The notes beneath the pieces were generated by a model. That model did not search any database, was not told the origin of the DNA, and saw nothing but the letters and a program-made list of their open reading frames with translations. 5,815 bases of DNA, from positions 1-5,815 of the forward strand of contig DYAA01000178.1 of NCBI GenBank assembly GCA_019419405.1, read 5' to 3'. How positions within the stretch are numbered: position 1 is the stretch's first letter; each line of letters opens with the position of its first letter. The stretch is from Collinsella sp. (GTDB lineage: Bacteria; Actinomycetota; Coriobacteriia; Coriobacteriales; Coriobacteriaceae). Both the position numbers and the translations under genes were made by a program. Of this stretch, positions 1-5,815 are shown in pieces.

Positions 1-485
1 ATCTCGGCGAGCTGCTCGGGCGTCATCGCTGCCATCTGCTCGGGCGTGGGCATGGCCTGAGCGGCGTCGCTGTCTTTCTCGCTGGACGTGCCGGTCATGT
101 CTCCCATGGAGTCGGCGTCGATGCCCTGGTTGAGCGAAAGGACGACGGTCTCGGGCAGGCTCATAATGTCGGTAATTTTGCCTCCATCGGCACGCTCTTC
201 CTCGGTGCCCTTGTACGTTCGAATGCCGTTTTTGTCAGCCTTGCTAAACACGGCCTCCACAGCCTTGGCGTCCTTGGCGCTCATGAAGAGTTCGAGGTCG
301 TCGAGCGATTCGGCGCGAATGGTGTCGGGCACGGGCGAGGCGATGCCGCCTTGCTGCACGCCCACGTCGACGATGTCGCTCATATAGGTAGGCAGCGCCA
401 GATCGGCGTTGCAGCTGATTACGATAAGTACGATAGCTGCGAACAGTGCCAGGACATGCTTTTTAAAGAGCTTGAGAATCCTCAC
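1..485 (-). CDS. ABC exporter, N-terminal part of permease/ATPase (partial)
   Basis: This is the 5' part of a minus-strand gene that leaves the window at base 1; 161 codons are visible. I choose GTG at 485-483 as the start because an AAGGAG ribosome binding site lies 9 nt upstream (500-495). The GTG also overlaps the TGA stop of the MarR gene as GTGA, a sign of translational coupling. The protein opens with a basic stretch (RILKLFKKH) and a hydrophobic helix at about residues 11-32, then LPTYMSDIVDVGVQQGG. That arrangement is typical of the first transmembrane helix of exporter-type (type IV) ABC half-transporters of the multidrug/peptide class. A long polar segment follows from about residue 50 to the edge, probably an enlarged first extracellular loop, ending in repeats of TPEQ. 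The nucleotide-binding domain would lie outside the window. A MarR gene followed by one or two ABC half-transporters is a common drug-efflux operon layout. The substrate is unknown. Confidence 0.75.
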   Translation of the reverse strand, partial: MRILKLFKKHVLALFAAIVLIVISCNADLALPTYMSDIVDVGVQQGGIASPVPDTIRAESLDDLELFMSAKDAKAVEAVFSKADKNGIRTYKGTEEERADGGKITDIMSLPETVVLSLNQGIDADSMGDMTGTSSEKDSDAAQAMPTPEQMAAMTPEQLAE

Positions 486-931
486 TCGGCATCTCTCCTT
501 TCTTGGTTGCGGTCGATAATTTCGTTGGCACGTCTTAGAAGGCGCACCATCTCTTGGGTATCTGTTTCGCCGAACTGCTCAAGGAAGGCCGCGGTGCGGT
601 CCTCGAATTCCCGACGCTTGATCTCGAGATCATGGAATCCCTTGTCGGTCACCGTGACGTGTACGCGACGACGGTCGGTCTTTGAGTGCTCGCGCTCGAC
701 CCAGCCCTTGGCTTCGAGAGCGCGTAGGATATTGGCGATGCGGGCGCTCGAGACCCAGGCACGATTGGCGAGTTCGCTCGGCGTGAGCGAACCGCCAGCG
801 AGCATGAGGGCGCGCATGACGGCCATCTCGCCGCCGAGGGCTTTGTCCGCAAAGCGCGAAATGCGCTGATGCATGCTGCCGAACTCGGTAAGGAGCTGAC
901 GCCCAAGTTCACGGAAATCGGTATCTTCCAC
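482..931 (-). CDS. MarR-family winged-helix transcriptional regulator
   Basis: A 149-residue protein, the usual size for MarR dimers. The start is GTG at 931-929, with an AGGGG-type ribosome binding site at 942-938 and a 6-nt gap. Residues 1-30 form the N-terminal dimerisation helix. The helix-turn-helix lies at about 50-74 (TPSELANRAWVSSARIANIL, recognition helix from S61). The wing carries the family signature DRRRVHVTVTDKG at 86-98, and the C-terminal helices at 99-145 complete the dimer interface. MarR proteins usually repress their own operon and release DNA when they bind a small molecule or are oxidised. There is no cysteine, so redox sensing of the OhrR kind is unlikely. The gene is first in an operon with the ABC exporter, whose start overlaps this stop. 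A role as local repressor of that exporter is inferred from context; the ligand is unknown. Confidence 0.9.
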   Translation of the reverse strand: MEDTDFRELGRQLLTEFGSMHQRISRFADKALGGEMAVMRALMLAGGSLTPSELANRAWVSSARIANILRALEAKGWVEREHSKTDRRRVHVTVTDKGFHDLEIKRREFEDRTAAFLEQFGETDTQEMVRLLRRANEIIDRNQERRDAE

Positions 932-971
932 CGAAAACCCCTAACACTAGAAACTATTTTCGGTGAAAGAT
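923..971 (-). promoter_or_regulatory. Inverted repeat over the MarR start codon, candidate autoregulatory operator
   Basis: CACCGAAAA at 929-937 and TTTTCGGTG at 957-965 are perfect 9-bp inverted copies 19 nt apart. After one mismatch (928/966) the match continues for 5 more bp (923-927 with 967-971). Each arm is itself an imperfect palindrome of the form TTTC-GGT-GAAA, so the region could hold two MarR dimer sites 28 bp apart, centre to centre. The left arm contains the GTG start of the MarR gene. In RNA the same repeat would form a 14-pair stem trapping the start codon with the ribosome binding site in the loop. Autoregulation is the usual habit of MarR genes; binding here is inferred. Confidence 0.5.
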
Positions 972-1014
972 GATACCCCCGCACGCGCACCCTATACGGT
1001 AGATTTTGGGACAT

Positions 1015-1036
1015 GCCTAGAAAACAACTTTTAGGC
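1015..1036. repeat. Inverted repeat in the marR-pfl intergenic region
   Basis: GCCTAGAA (1015-1022) faces TTTTAGGC (1029-1036) across a 6-nt loop, giving 8 pairs with one G-T. No T-run follows on either strand, so a terminator is unlikely. A protein-binding palindrome upstream of the MarR operon is possible but untested. Confidence 0.3.
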
Positions 1037-1223
1037 GACCTCCGTACACCGTCGGTATCAGCAAAGTTAGGGGTAGATCTCTGAGCACGTCCTAAAGCCC
1101 ACTCAGAGGCACTTTACCCTGCTAAAGCTGGCATAACAGCTAGAGTGAACGTCGTACAAAGGCAAGGAAAAAACTAAACAAATCGGTGAACGGTAGTTGT
1201 TCACGCTCGCATTTCCTGCGGGT

Positions 1224-1250
1224 TTGTAAAAAACGCCCTTATGATATAAA
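1224..1250 (+). promoter_or_regulatory. Possible pfl promoter
   Basis: TTGTAA at 1224-1229 (4 of 6 to the -35 consensus) is followed after 15 nt by TATAAA at 1245-1250, with TATGAT overlapping at 1240-1245. The spacing is short of the ideal 17, but this is the most AT-rich and promoter-like part of the leader. If correct, the pfl mRNA carries a leader of roughly 220 nt. Confidence 0.3.
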
Positions 1251-1288
1251 AAAAGAAACATATAACAGCCCAGATGGAGAGGGTCGCT

Positions 1289-1312
1289 ATGTTATCCTTC
1301 TCAAACGGGTGA
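1289..1312 (+). CDS. Possible 7-codon leader ORF upstream of pfl
   Basis: ATG at 1289 opens a reading frame of seven codons, M-L-S-F-S-N-G, ending with TGA at 1310-1312. A good purine-rich ribosome binding site, GGAGAGG, lies at 1276-1282 with a gap of 6 nt. It lies between the possible promoter and pfl, where a regulatory leader peptide would be placed. No run of one amino acid suggests classical attenuation, and an ORF this short can arise by chance, so confidence is low. Confidence 0.2.
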   Translation: MLSFSNG

Positions 1313-1342
1313 AATCTTGGGTTTTGGGTTGTAGTTCCAAGG

Positions 1343-1359
1343 TGGACAAACGTTTTCCC
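1343..1359. promoter_or_regulatory. LacI-type CG-centred site in the pfl leader
   Basis: The 11-mer CAAACGTTTTC (1347-1357) has the AAACGTTT core typical of LacI/GalR operators. It is identical to the reverse complement of the central 11 bp of the operator-like box at 5278-5294 in front of the glycosidase. Over the full 17 bp, 12 positions agree. It lies about 120 nt before the pfl start and downstream of the possible promoter, where a repressor or a CcpA-like global regulator could act as a roadblock. It does not fit the full CcpA cre consensus. Confidence 0.35.
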
Positions 1360-1429
1360 TGCACCAATGTGTGGTGAAGAACGGAAGAAGCCGGTAGTGC
1401 AAGCCGAACATTCAAGAATTCAATAAGCA

Positions 1430-1449
1430 GCGGTGTGAGAGAGCGCCGC
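1430..1449 (+). other. RNA hairpin in the pfl leader
   Basis: GCGGTGT (1430-1436) pairs with GCGCCGC (1443-1449), including two G-T pairs, around the loop GAGAGA. A weaker 5-bp stem follows directly (GTAAC 1457-1461, GTTAC 1472-1476). The first stem ends 30 nt before the pfl start, so it may affect stability or ribosome loading. It is not followed by T residues and so is not a terminator. Confidence 0.3.
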
Positions 1450-1462
1450 ATTACACGTAACT

Positions 1463-1467
1463 AGGAG
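1463..1467 (+). promoter_or_regulatory. pfl ribosome binding site with a long gap
   Basis: AGGAG at 1463-1467 is the only good ribosome binding site before the pfl ATG at 1480, but the gap is 12 nt, longer than usual. It lies in the 10-nt loop of the GTAAC/GTTAC stem. If the stem forms, the site is exposed and brought nearer to the ATG. Confidence 0.5.
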
Positions 1468-1479
1468 CGTGGTTACACA

Positions 1480-3531
<2,052 letters not shown>

Positions 3532-3532
3532 C

Positions 3533-3557
3533 TATTGTTAGTGCTATACTAACAATA
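3533..3557 (+). promoter_or_regulatory. Perfect 10-bp palindrome with extended -10-like element between the two PFL genes
   Basis: Starting 2 nt after the pflB stop, TATTGTTAGT (3533-3542) is perfectly inverted at 3548-3557 around the loop GCTAT. The sequence TGCTATACT at 3542-3550 matches an extended -10 element (TGnTATAAT) in 8 of 9 positions. No good -35 lies at the right distance. The site could be an internal promoter under a palindromic operator that makes extra radical subunit, or an RNA hairpin that protects or trims the pflB mRNA end. The arms begin TTGTTA like clostridial Rex sites, but the spacer is too long for Rex. Confidence 0.45.
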
Positions 3558-3573
3558 ACGATTACTGATTAGT

Positions 3574-3593
3574 GCGCCGGTTTCGGCCGGCGC
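3574..3593 (+). terminator. GC-rich hairpin between the PFL genes, possibly a leaky terminator or processing stem
   Basis: GCGCCGG (3574-3580) pairs perfectly with CCGGCGC (3587-3593) around TTTCGG. The sequence after it, CTATTAATCG, has no T-run, so efficient termination is doubtful. Partial termination, RNase stop or mRNA stabilisation between two cistrons needed in different amounts are alternatives. The stem ends 10 nt before the ribosome binding site of the next gene. Confidence 0.4.
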
Positions 3594-3616
3594 CTATTAA
3601 TCGAAGGAGACACATT

Positions 3617-3868
3617 ATGAAGGTTTCTGAAGTTTCCGAGACCCAGGCCGATAACCTGGTCCACATGCTCGACGCTTACGCCGAGAAGGGTGGCCACCAC
3701 CTGAACATCAACGTCTTCAACCGTGAGACGCTGCTCGACGCTCAGGCTCACCCCGAGAAGTACCCGCAGCTGACCATCCGCGTTTCCGGCTATGCCGTGA
3801 ACTTCCACACGCTCACCAAGGAGCAGCAGGACGAGGTCATTGCGCGTACCTTCCACGACAAGTTCTAA
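3617..3868 (+). CDS. grcA: Separate glycyl radical subunit of pyruvate formate-lyase (GrcA/YfiD-like)
   Basis: An 83-residue protein equal to the C-terminal domain of Pfl[20 protein letters not shown] (25-43) and [18 protein letters not shown] (46-63) match E. coli PFL closely. Gly58 in RVSGYAV corresponds to Gly734, the residue that carries the radical made by the S-adenosylmethionine enzyme PflA. The start is ATG 3617, with AAGGAGA at 3604-3610; an in-frame GTG at 3572 would begin inside the intergenic hairpin and has no good site. Pipelines may name it grcA. E. coli GrcA/YfiD is a spare part for oxygen-cleaved full-length PFL. Here the preceding pflB has no radical domain of its own, so this protein should be an obligatory subunit that docks into the barrel beside Cys409-Cys410. 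That role is inferred from the gene structure. The first 15 or so residues appear to be an added N-terminus. Confidence 0.92.
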   Translation: MKVSEVSETQADNLVHMLDAYAEKGGHHLNINVFNRETLLDAQAHPEKYPQLTIRVSGYAVNFHTLTKEQQDEVIARTFHDKF

Positions 3869-3884
3869 AGGGACTCAACTCCCG

Positions 3885-4024
3885 CAGGATCGCCGGGGCT
3901 GTTTGGGCTACCTCCCAAAACGTCCTCGGACATGAAAGAGACCGCCGTGCGCTTCGCGCGGCGGTCTCTTTCGTCCTGCGGAATGTTTTGGGAGGTAGCC
4001 CAAACAGCCCCGGCTGGGGTCCTG
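3885..4024. repeat. Nested palindromic element: 30-bp perfect inverted repeat around a terminator hairpin
   Basis: The 30 bases at 3892-3921 are repeated without mismatch as the reverse complement at 3985-4014. Beyond a small bulge the pairing goes on with CAGGA (3885-3889) and TCCTG (4020-4024). Inside lies the separate 17-pair terminator hairpin. Between outer and inner stems are two 13-nt segments that are not complementary but are near-identical direct copies: CGTCCT-CGGACATG at 3921-3934 and CGTCCTGCGGA-ATG at 3972-3985. No target duplication flanks the element. It contains no ORF. It may be a MITE- or BIME-like intergenic element, or a recombination or processing site. No second copy is in the window. 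Confidence 0.7.
3935..3971 (+). terminator. Rho-independent terminator of the PFL locus (works in both directions by form)
   Basis: AAAGAGACCGCC (3935-3946) pairs perfectly with GGCGGTCTCTTT (3960-3971). The stem goes on with GTGCG/CGCGC (one G-T pair) to a CTT loop, 17 pairs in all. The A-run and T-run at the ends give a short U-tail on either strand. It lies 67 nt after the radical subunit gene. Confidence 0.8.
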
Positions 4025-4114
4025 TGTAGTCACCCTCTAGGCGGAACTCTCCTAATTATTTGGATGAGTCGTTTACTTACTTGTACTGTTACCGTCTTCC
4101 CACTGTTGTTGGGG

Positions 4115-4145
4115 TATGCTTTGTTCGTATGTAAACGTATGACAT
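4115..4145 (+). promoter_or_regulatory. lacI promoter -10 and operator-like box
   Basis: TATGCT at 4115-4120 is a possible -10; no clear -35 is seen at 17 bp. Directly downstream, ATGTAAACGTATGACAT at 4129-4145 agrees in 15 of 17 positions with the first of the tandem boxes at 5278-5311. A repressor bound there would cover the expected transcription start, a usual place for LacI-family autoregulation. A weaker inverse match (10 of 17, containing CGTTTAC) is at 4062-4078. Confidence 0.5.
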
Positions 4146-4164
4146 GTTGATGGGGGAGGGTGCT

Positions 4165-5175
4165 ATGGCTCGCGAGGGCGCTCGTTCTAAGGATTCTGCT
4201 AAGCCTGGCATCAAGGAAGTTGCAGCGGTGGCGGGGGTTTCGCCCACTACGGTATCTCGCGTGCTTAATAATCGCGGCTATATTAGCCAAGAAACCCGCG
4301 ATAAGGTCCATGCCGCGATGGAGCGCATCAACTATACGCCCAACGATATCGCCCGTGCCATGCTCAACGGTCGCCTGAACCTTATCGGCATGATCGTTCC
4401 CTTTGTGAGCAGCCCGTTCCATGCTCAGGTTGTGCAGGCGGTCGAGCGCACGTTGGCGGAAAACGGCTTTAAGATGTTGCTGTGCAACAGCGCCAATCGA
4501 CCCGATCTTGAGCGTTCCTATATTGACATGCTCCGCCGCAATATGGTCGACGGCGTCATCGTCAACTCCCTCAATATCGGTGCTGAGGCATATGCCGAGA
4601 TGGGCTTGAGCCTGGTTGGTATCGACTGCGACCTTGGCGAGGCCTCTGTTCAGATTGCGAGCGACAGCTATAGCATCGGCGAACTTGCCACGCGTCGCCT
4701 GATCGATGACGGGTGTTCACGCATCCTGTGCCTGCGCAGCAATAGCCGCATGCGCATGCCTGCCAATAAGCGTACCGATGCCTACCTCGATGTTGTTGAG
4801 CAGGCCGGTTTGTCCGCGCTTGTCCGTGAGGTTGAGTTCGTTAAGCCCGACGACGAAAAGGGCGCGGTCGTTGCGAAGATCCTCGATGAGAACCCCGATA
4901 TTGACGGCATCTTTGCGGGAGACGACACGATGGCGGCCATCTGTCTCAACGTGATGAAGCAGCGCGGCTTGAGCGCTCCGGACGATATTAAGGTCGTGGG
5001 CGCGGATGGTGCCCGCCGAACTATGACGTTTATGCCTGACTTAACAACCGTACGTCAAGATATCGATCGCATCGGAGAGCTCGCGGCGCAATCCATCATC
5101 GCTCTTATTAACGGCGATAATCCCGAATCGAATATCAAGCTCCCCGTTGAACTCATTGAGGGCAAAACCGCGTAG
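4165..5175 (+). CDS. LacI/GalR-family sugar-responsive repressor
   Basis: 336 residues, the family's usual length. The start is ATG 4165, with GGGAGGG at 4154-4160; an upstream in-frame ATG at 4144 lies on the operator box and lacks a site. After 14 extra N-terminal residues comes the LacI helix-turn-helix, IKEVAAVAGVSPTTVSRVLN (16-35). NRGYISQETRDKV and the hinge YTPNDIARAML follow. The effector domain starts near 70 (LIGMIVP) and resembles periplasmic sugar-binding proteins. It holds the usual IFAGDDTMA (about 250-257) and PDLTTVRQD (291-299) elements. Such proteins bind palindromic CG-centred operators and release them on binding a sugar or sugar phosphate. The glycosidase gene follows by 183 nt in the same direction, and matching boxes precede both genes. 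A local repressor of itself and of the glycosidase is therefore likely. The effector sugar is not known; sucrose or a fructo-oligosaccharide product is a guess from the GH32 likeness. Confidence 0.9.
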   Translation: MAREGARSKDSAKPGIKEVAAVAGVSPTTVSRVLNNRGYISQETRDKVHAAMERINYTPNDIARAMLNGRLNLIGMIVPFVSSPFHAQVVQAVERTLAENGFKMLLCNSANRPDLERSYIDMLRRNMVDGVIVNSLNIGAEAYAEMGLSLVGIDCDLGEASVQIASDSYSIGELATRRLIDDGCSRILCLRSNSRMRMPANKRTDAYLDVVEQAGLSALVREVEFVKPDDEKGAVVAKILDENPDIDGIFAGDDTMAAICLNVMKQRGLSAPDDIKVVGADGARRTMTFMPDLTTVRQDIDRIGELAAQSIIALINGDNPESNIKLPVELIEGKTA

Positions 5176-5230
5176 TTCATCCCGTGCCAAAAGAATTCCT
5201 CAAACGCCTCTGATGACCGTTCACCGGCAT

Positions 5231-5247
5231 ATATCAACCGTTTGCCG
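5231..5247. promoter_or_regulatory. Possible upstream auxiliary LacI-type site
   Basis: ATATCAACCGTTTGCCG agrees in 12 of 17 positions with the reverse complement of the box at 5278-5294. It lies 47 bp upstream of it, a distance that could allow DNA looping. It is weaker than the main boxes and may be chance. Confidence 0.25.
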
Positions 5248-5277
5248 ACGACTGGAACTGCGAAAAGACGTATTGCT

Positions 5278-5311
5278 ATGAAAACGTTTGACATATAAAA
5301 ACGATTGACAT
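5278..5311 (+). repeat. Tandem 17-bp operator-like boxes before the glycosidase
   Basis: ATGAAAACGTTTGACAT (5278-5294) is followed without a gap by ATAAAAACGATTGACAT (5295-5311); 15 of 17 positions agree. Both carry the CG-centred core of LacI-family sites, and a third copy lies before lacI at 4129-4145. Combined pattern: AT(G/A)(T/A)AAACG(T/A)(A/T)TGACAT. The boxes cover the whole -35 to -10 region, so bound LacI would block transcription. The neighbouring LacI protein is the natural candidate binder. Confidence 0.6.
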
Positions 5312-5316
5312 ATCTT
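5288..5316 (+). promoter_or_regulatory. Glycosidase promoter
   Basis: A perfect -35 TTGACA (5288-5293) lies 17 bp from TATCTT (5311-5316), which fits 4 of 6 positions of the -10. The -35 is the end of the first operator-like box, and the second box fills the spacer. The TTGACA of the second box has no good -10 at 17 bp. Transcription would start near 5323. Confidence 0.6.
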
Positions 5317-5358
5317 GCCATTGTACCGAGTTAGTATGTCGTGGAAAGGAAGTCTCGG

Positions 5359-5791
5359 ATGCACAAGGTGTATTACCAGCCTGAGGGAATTTGGGTAGGC
5401 GACATCATGCCGTACGGCGAGGACGGCACGTTCTATCTCTATCATCAGCGTGACACGCGTAACCCCGAACCTTTCGGAGAGCCGTTTGGCTGGGCACTCG
5501 CCACGACCAAGGATTTCGTCAACTACAAGGACTTTGGCGAGAGCCTTGAGCGCGGCGGCGACGAGGAAGTCGACCAGTACATTTATGCCGGCACGGTGTT
5601 TAAGGTGGGCGACAAGTACCATGCGCTCTACACTGGTTGCAATCGCGATAAGGTCCGCGCACGTTTGATGAAGCAGGTTCTTCTTCACGCAACGAGCGAC
5701 GACGCCGTCAAGTGGGAGAAGAACATCGCCGAGACGCTGCTTCCGCCCCAGGAGGGTTACGATGACCGCAACTGGCGCGATCCCTTTGTGC
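5359..5791 (+). CDS. GH32-like glycoside hydrolase, N-terminal part (cut by contig end)
   Basis: ATG 5359 has AAAGGA at 5345-5350. The 144 genomic residues show the first blades of a five-bladed beta-propeller glycosidase. GIWVGDIMPY (10-19) offers Asp15 as the likely nucleophile. FYLYHQRDTRNP (25-36), WALATTKDFVNYKDFG, DQYIYAGTVF and YHALYTG follow, and WRDPFV (139-144) holds the RDP motif found in GH32. The classical GH32 WMNDPNG is absent and replaced by WVGDIMP, as in divergent GH32-like proteins, so the exact substrate (sucrose, fructans or another glycoside) cannot be fixed. No signal peptide is seen, so it should act in the cytoplasm on imported sugars. It is controlled by tandem LacI-type boxes just upstream. 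Any residues read beyond Val144 come from sequencing adapter. Confidence 0.7.
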
Positions 5792-5815
5792 CTGTCTCTT
5801 ATACACATCTGACGC
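5792..5815. other. Nextera (Tn5 mosaic end) sequencing adapter, not genomic
   Basis: CTGTCTCTTATACACATCT at 5792-5810 is the Tn5 mosaic-end sequence of Nextera libraries. GACGC after it is the beginning of the read-1 adapter complement. The glycosidase reading frame runs into it. On the minus strand the adapter translates to a protein starting MCIRDR, a well-known database artefact. Confidence 0.97.

Larger units (their letters stand above)
932..1479. other. 548-nt non-coding region between the marR and pfl units
   Basis: No convincing gene is seen on either strand; the longest open stretch (1186-1377, plus) has no ribosome binding site at a useful distance and no recognisable protein. The region must hold the divergent promoters of the MarR operon and of pfl, and most of it would be a long 5' leader for pfl. 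Visible structures are inverted repeats at 1015-1036, 1079-1108 (CTCTGAG/CTCAGAG), 1186-1204 (GTGAAC/GTTCAC), 1262-1295 (ATAACA/TGTTAT) and 1316-1341 (CTTGG/CCAAG). The heptamer GTGAACG occurs twice (1145-1151 and 1186-1192). The stretch 1224-1266 is strikingly AT-rich for this genome. I recognise no known riboswitch and no FNR-type site. Confidence 0.6.

Noticed and set aside
88..869. Plus-strand frames at 88-387 and 351-869
   Set aside because: They are antisense shadows of the ABC exporter and MarR genes, with no ribosome binding sites or recognisable domains.
649..1014. 121-codon minus-strand frame overlapping marR
   Set aside because: Alternative frame of the MarR gene; arginine- and serine-rich, no domain, and it reads across the MarR operator region.
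1079..1108. CTCTGAG/CTCAGAG hairpin as a terminator
   Set aside because: Seven-bp stem with a 16-nt loop and no T-run after it on either strand.
1186..1377. 63-codon plus-strand frame in the pfl leader
   Set aside because: GTG start with no ribosome binding site at a usable distance, a composition unlike the neighbours and no recognisable family.
3572..3616. Longer start (GTG 3572) for the radical subunit
   Set aside because: It would begin at the intergenic hairpin and add [17 protein letters not shown] residues not seen in PFL. ATG 3617 has a strong ribosome binding site 6 nt away.
3532..3616. Split PFL as a frameshift or sequencing error
   Set aside because: The two ORFs are separated by 85 nt with two hairpins and a new ribosome binding site, and each chain has extra residues at the junction. 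A single base error cannot produce this.
4144..4164. Upstream in-frame ATG for lacI
   Set aside because: It overlaps the operator-like box and lacks a ribosome binding site; ATG 4165 has GGGAGGG at the right distance.
5221..5808. 195-codon minus-strand frame starting MCIRDR
   Set aside because: It begins in the Nextera adapter and runs antisense to the glycosidase; MCIRDR is the known adapter artefact.

Overview
The window looks like one short assembly contig (5,815 bp) from a GC-rich, obligately fermentative actinobacterium. A Collinsella-like member of the Coriobacteriia is my best guess. The reasons are GC-rich codon use in every gene, high identity to anaerobic pyruvate formate-lyase, a MarR plus ABC exporter pair, and a LacI-controlled glycoside hydrolase. 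The genus is inferred from overall likeness; no marker gene is present. The right end is not genomic: the last 24 bases are Nextera (Tn5) library adapter.

Layout. Positions 1-931, minus strand: a MarR-family regulator with a GTG start, followed with a 4-nt GTGA overlap by the N-terminal part of an ABC exporter that runs off the left edge. An inverted repeat covers the MarR start codon. Positions 932-1479: a 548-nt non-coding region that separates the MarR unit from pfl. It holds several small inverted repeats, a possible pfl promoter, a possible 7-codon leader ORF and a LacI-type CG-centred site.

Positions 1480-3868: the pyruvate formate-lyase (PFL) locus, and the most notable feature here. 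The large ORF (683 aa) carries the whole catalytic barrel with the Cys-Cys active site, but it stops just before the glycyl radical domain. That domain follows 85 nt later, in another frame and with its own ribosome binding site, as a separate 83-aa protein carrying the RVSGYAV radical loop. Together they make 766 residues, close to one normal PFL chain (about 760 in E. coli). The enzyme therefore appears to be naturally split into a catalytic subunit and a radical subunit. The gap between them contains a perfect 10-bp palindrome with an extended -10-like sequence and a GC-rich hairpin, both of which could set the ratio of the two products.

Positions 3869-4164: a nested palindrome of about 140 bp. 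A 17-bp hairpin terminator sits inside a perfect 30-bp inverted repeat. Positions 4165-5791: a LacI/GalR-family repressor and the start of a GH32-like glycosidase (probably fructan or sucrose related). A 17-bp operator-like box occurs once in front of lacI and twice in tandem in front of the glycosidase, overlapping its -35/-10. This suggests a locally autoregulated sugar-use module.

Physiologically, the LacI module would feed hexoses into glycolysis and PFL would turn the pyruvate into acetyl-CoA and formate. A LacI-type core in the pfl leader hints that the two may share sugar control, but that is inference.
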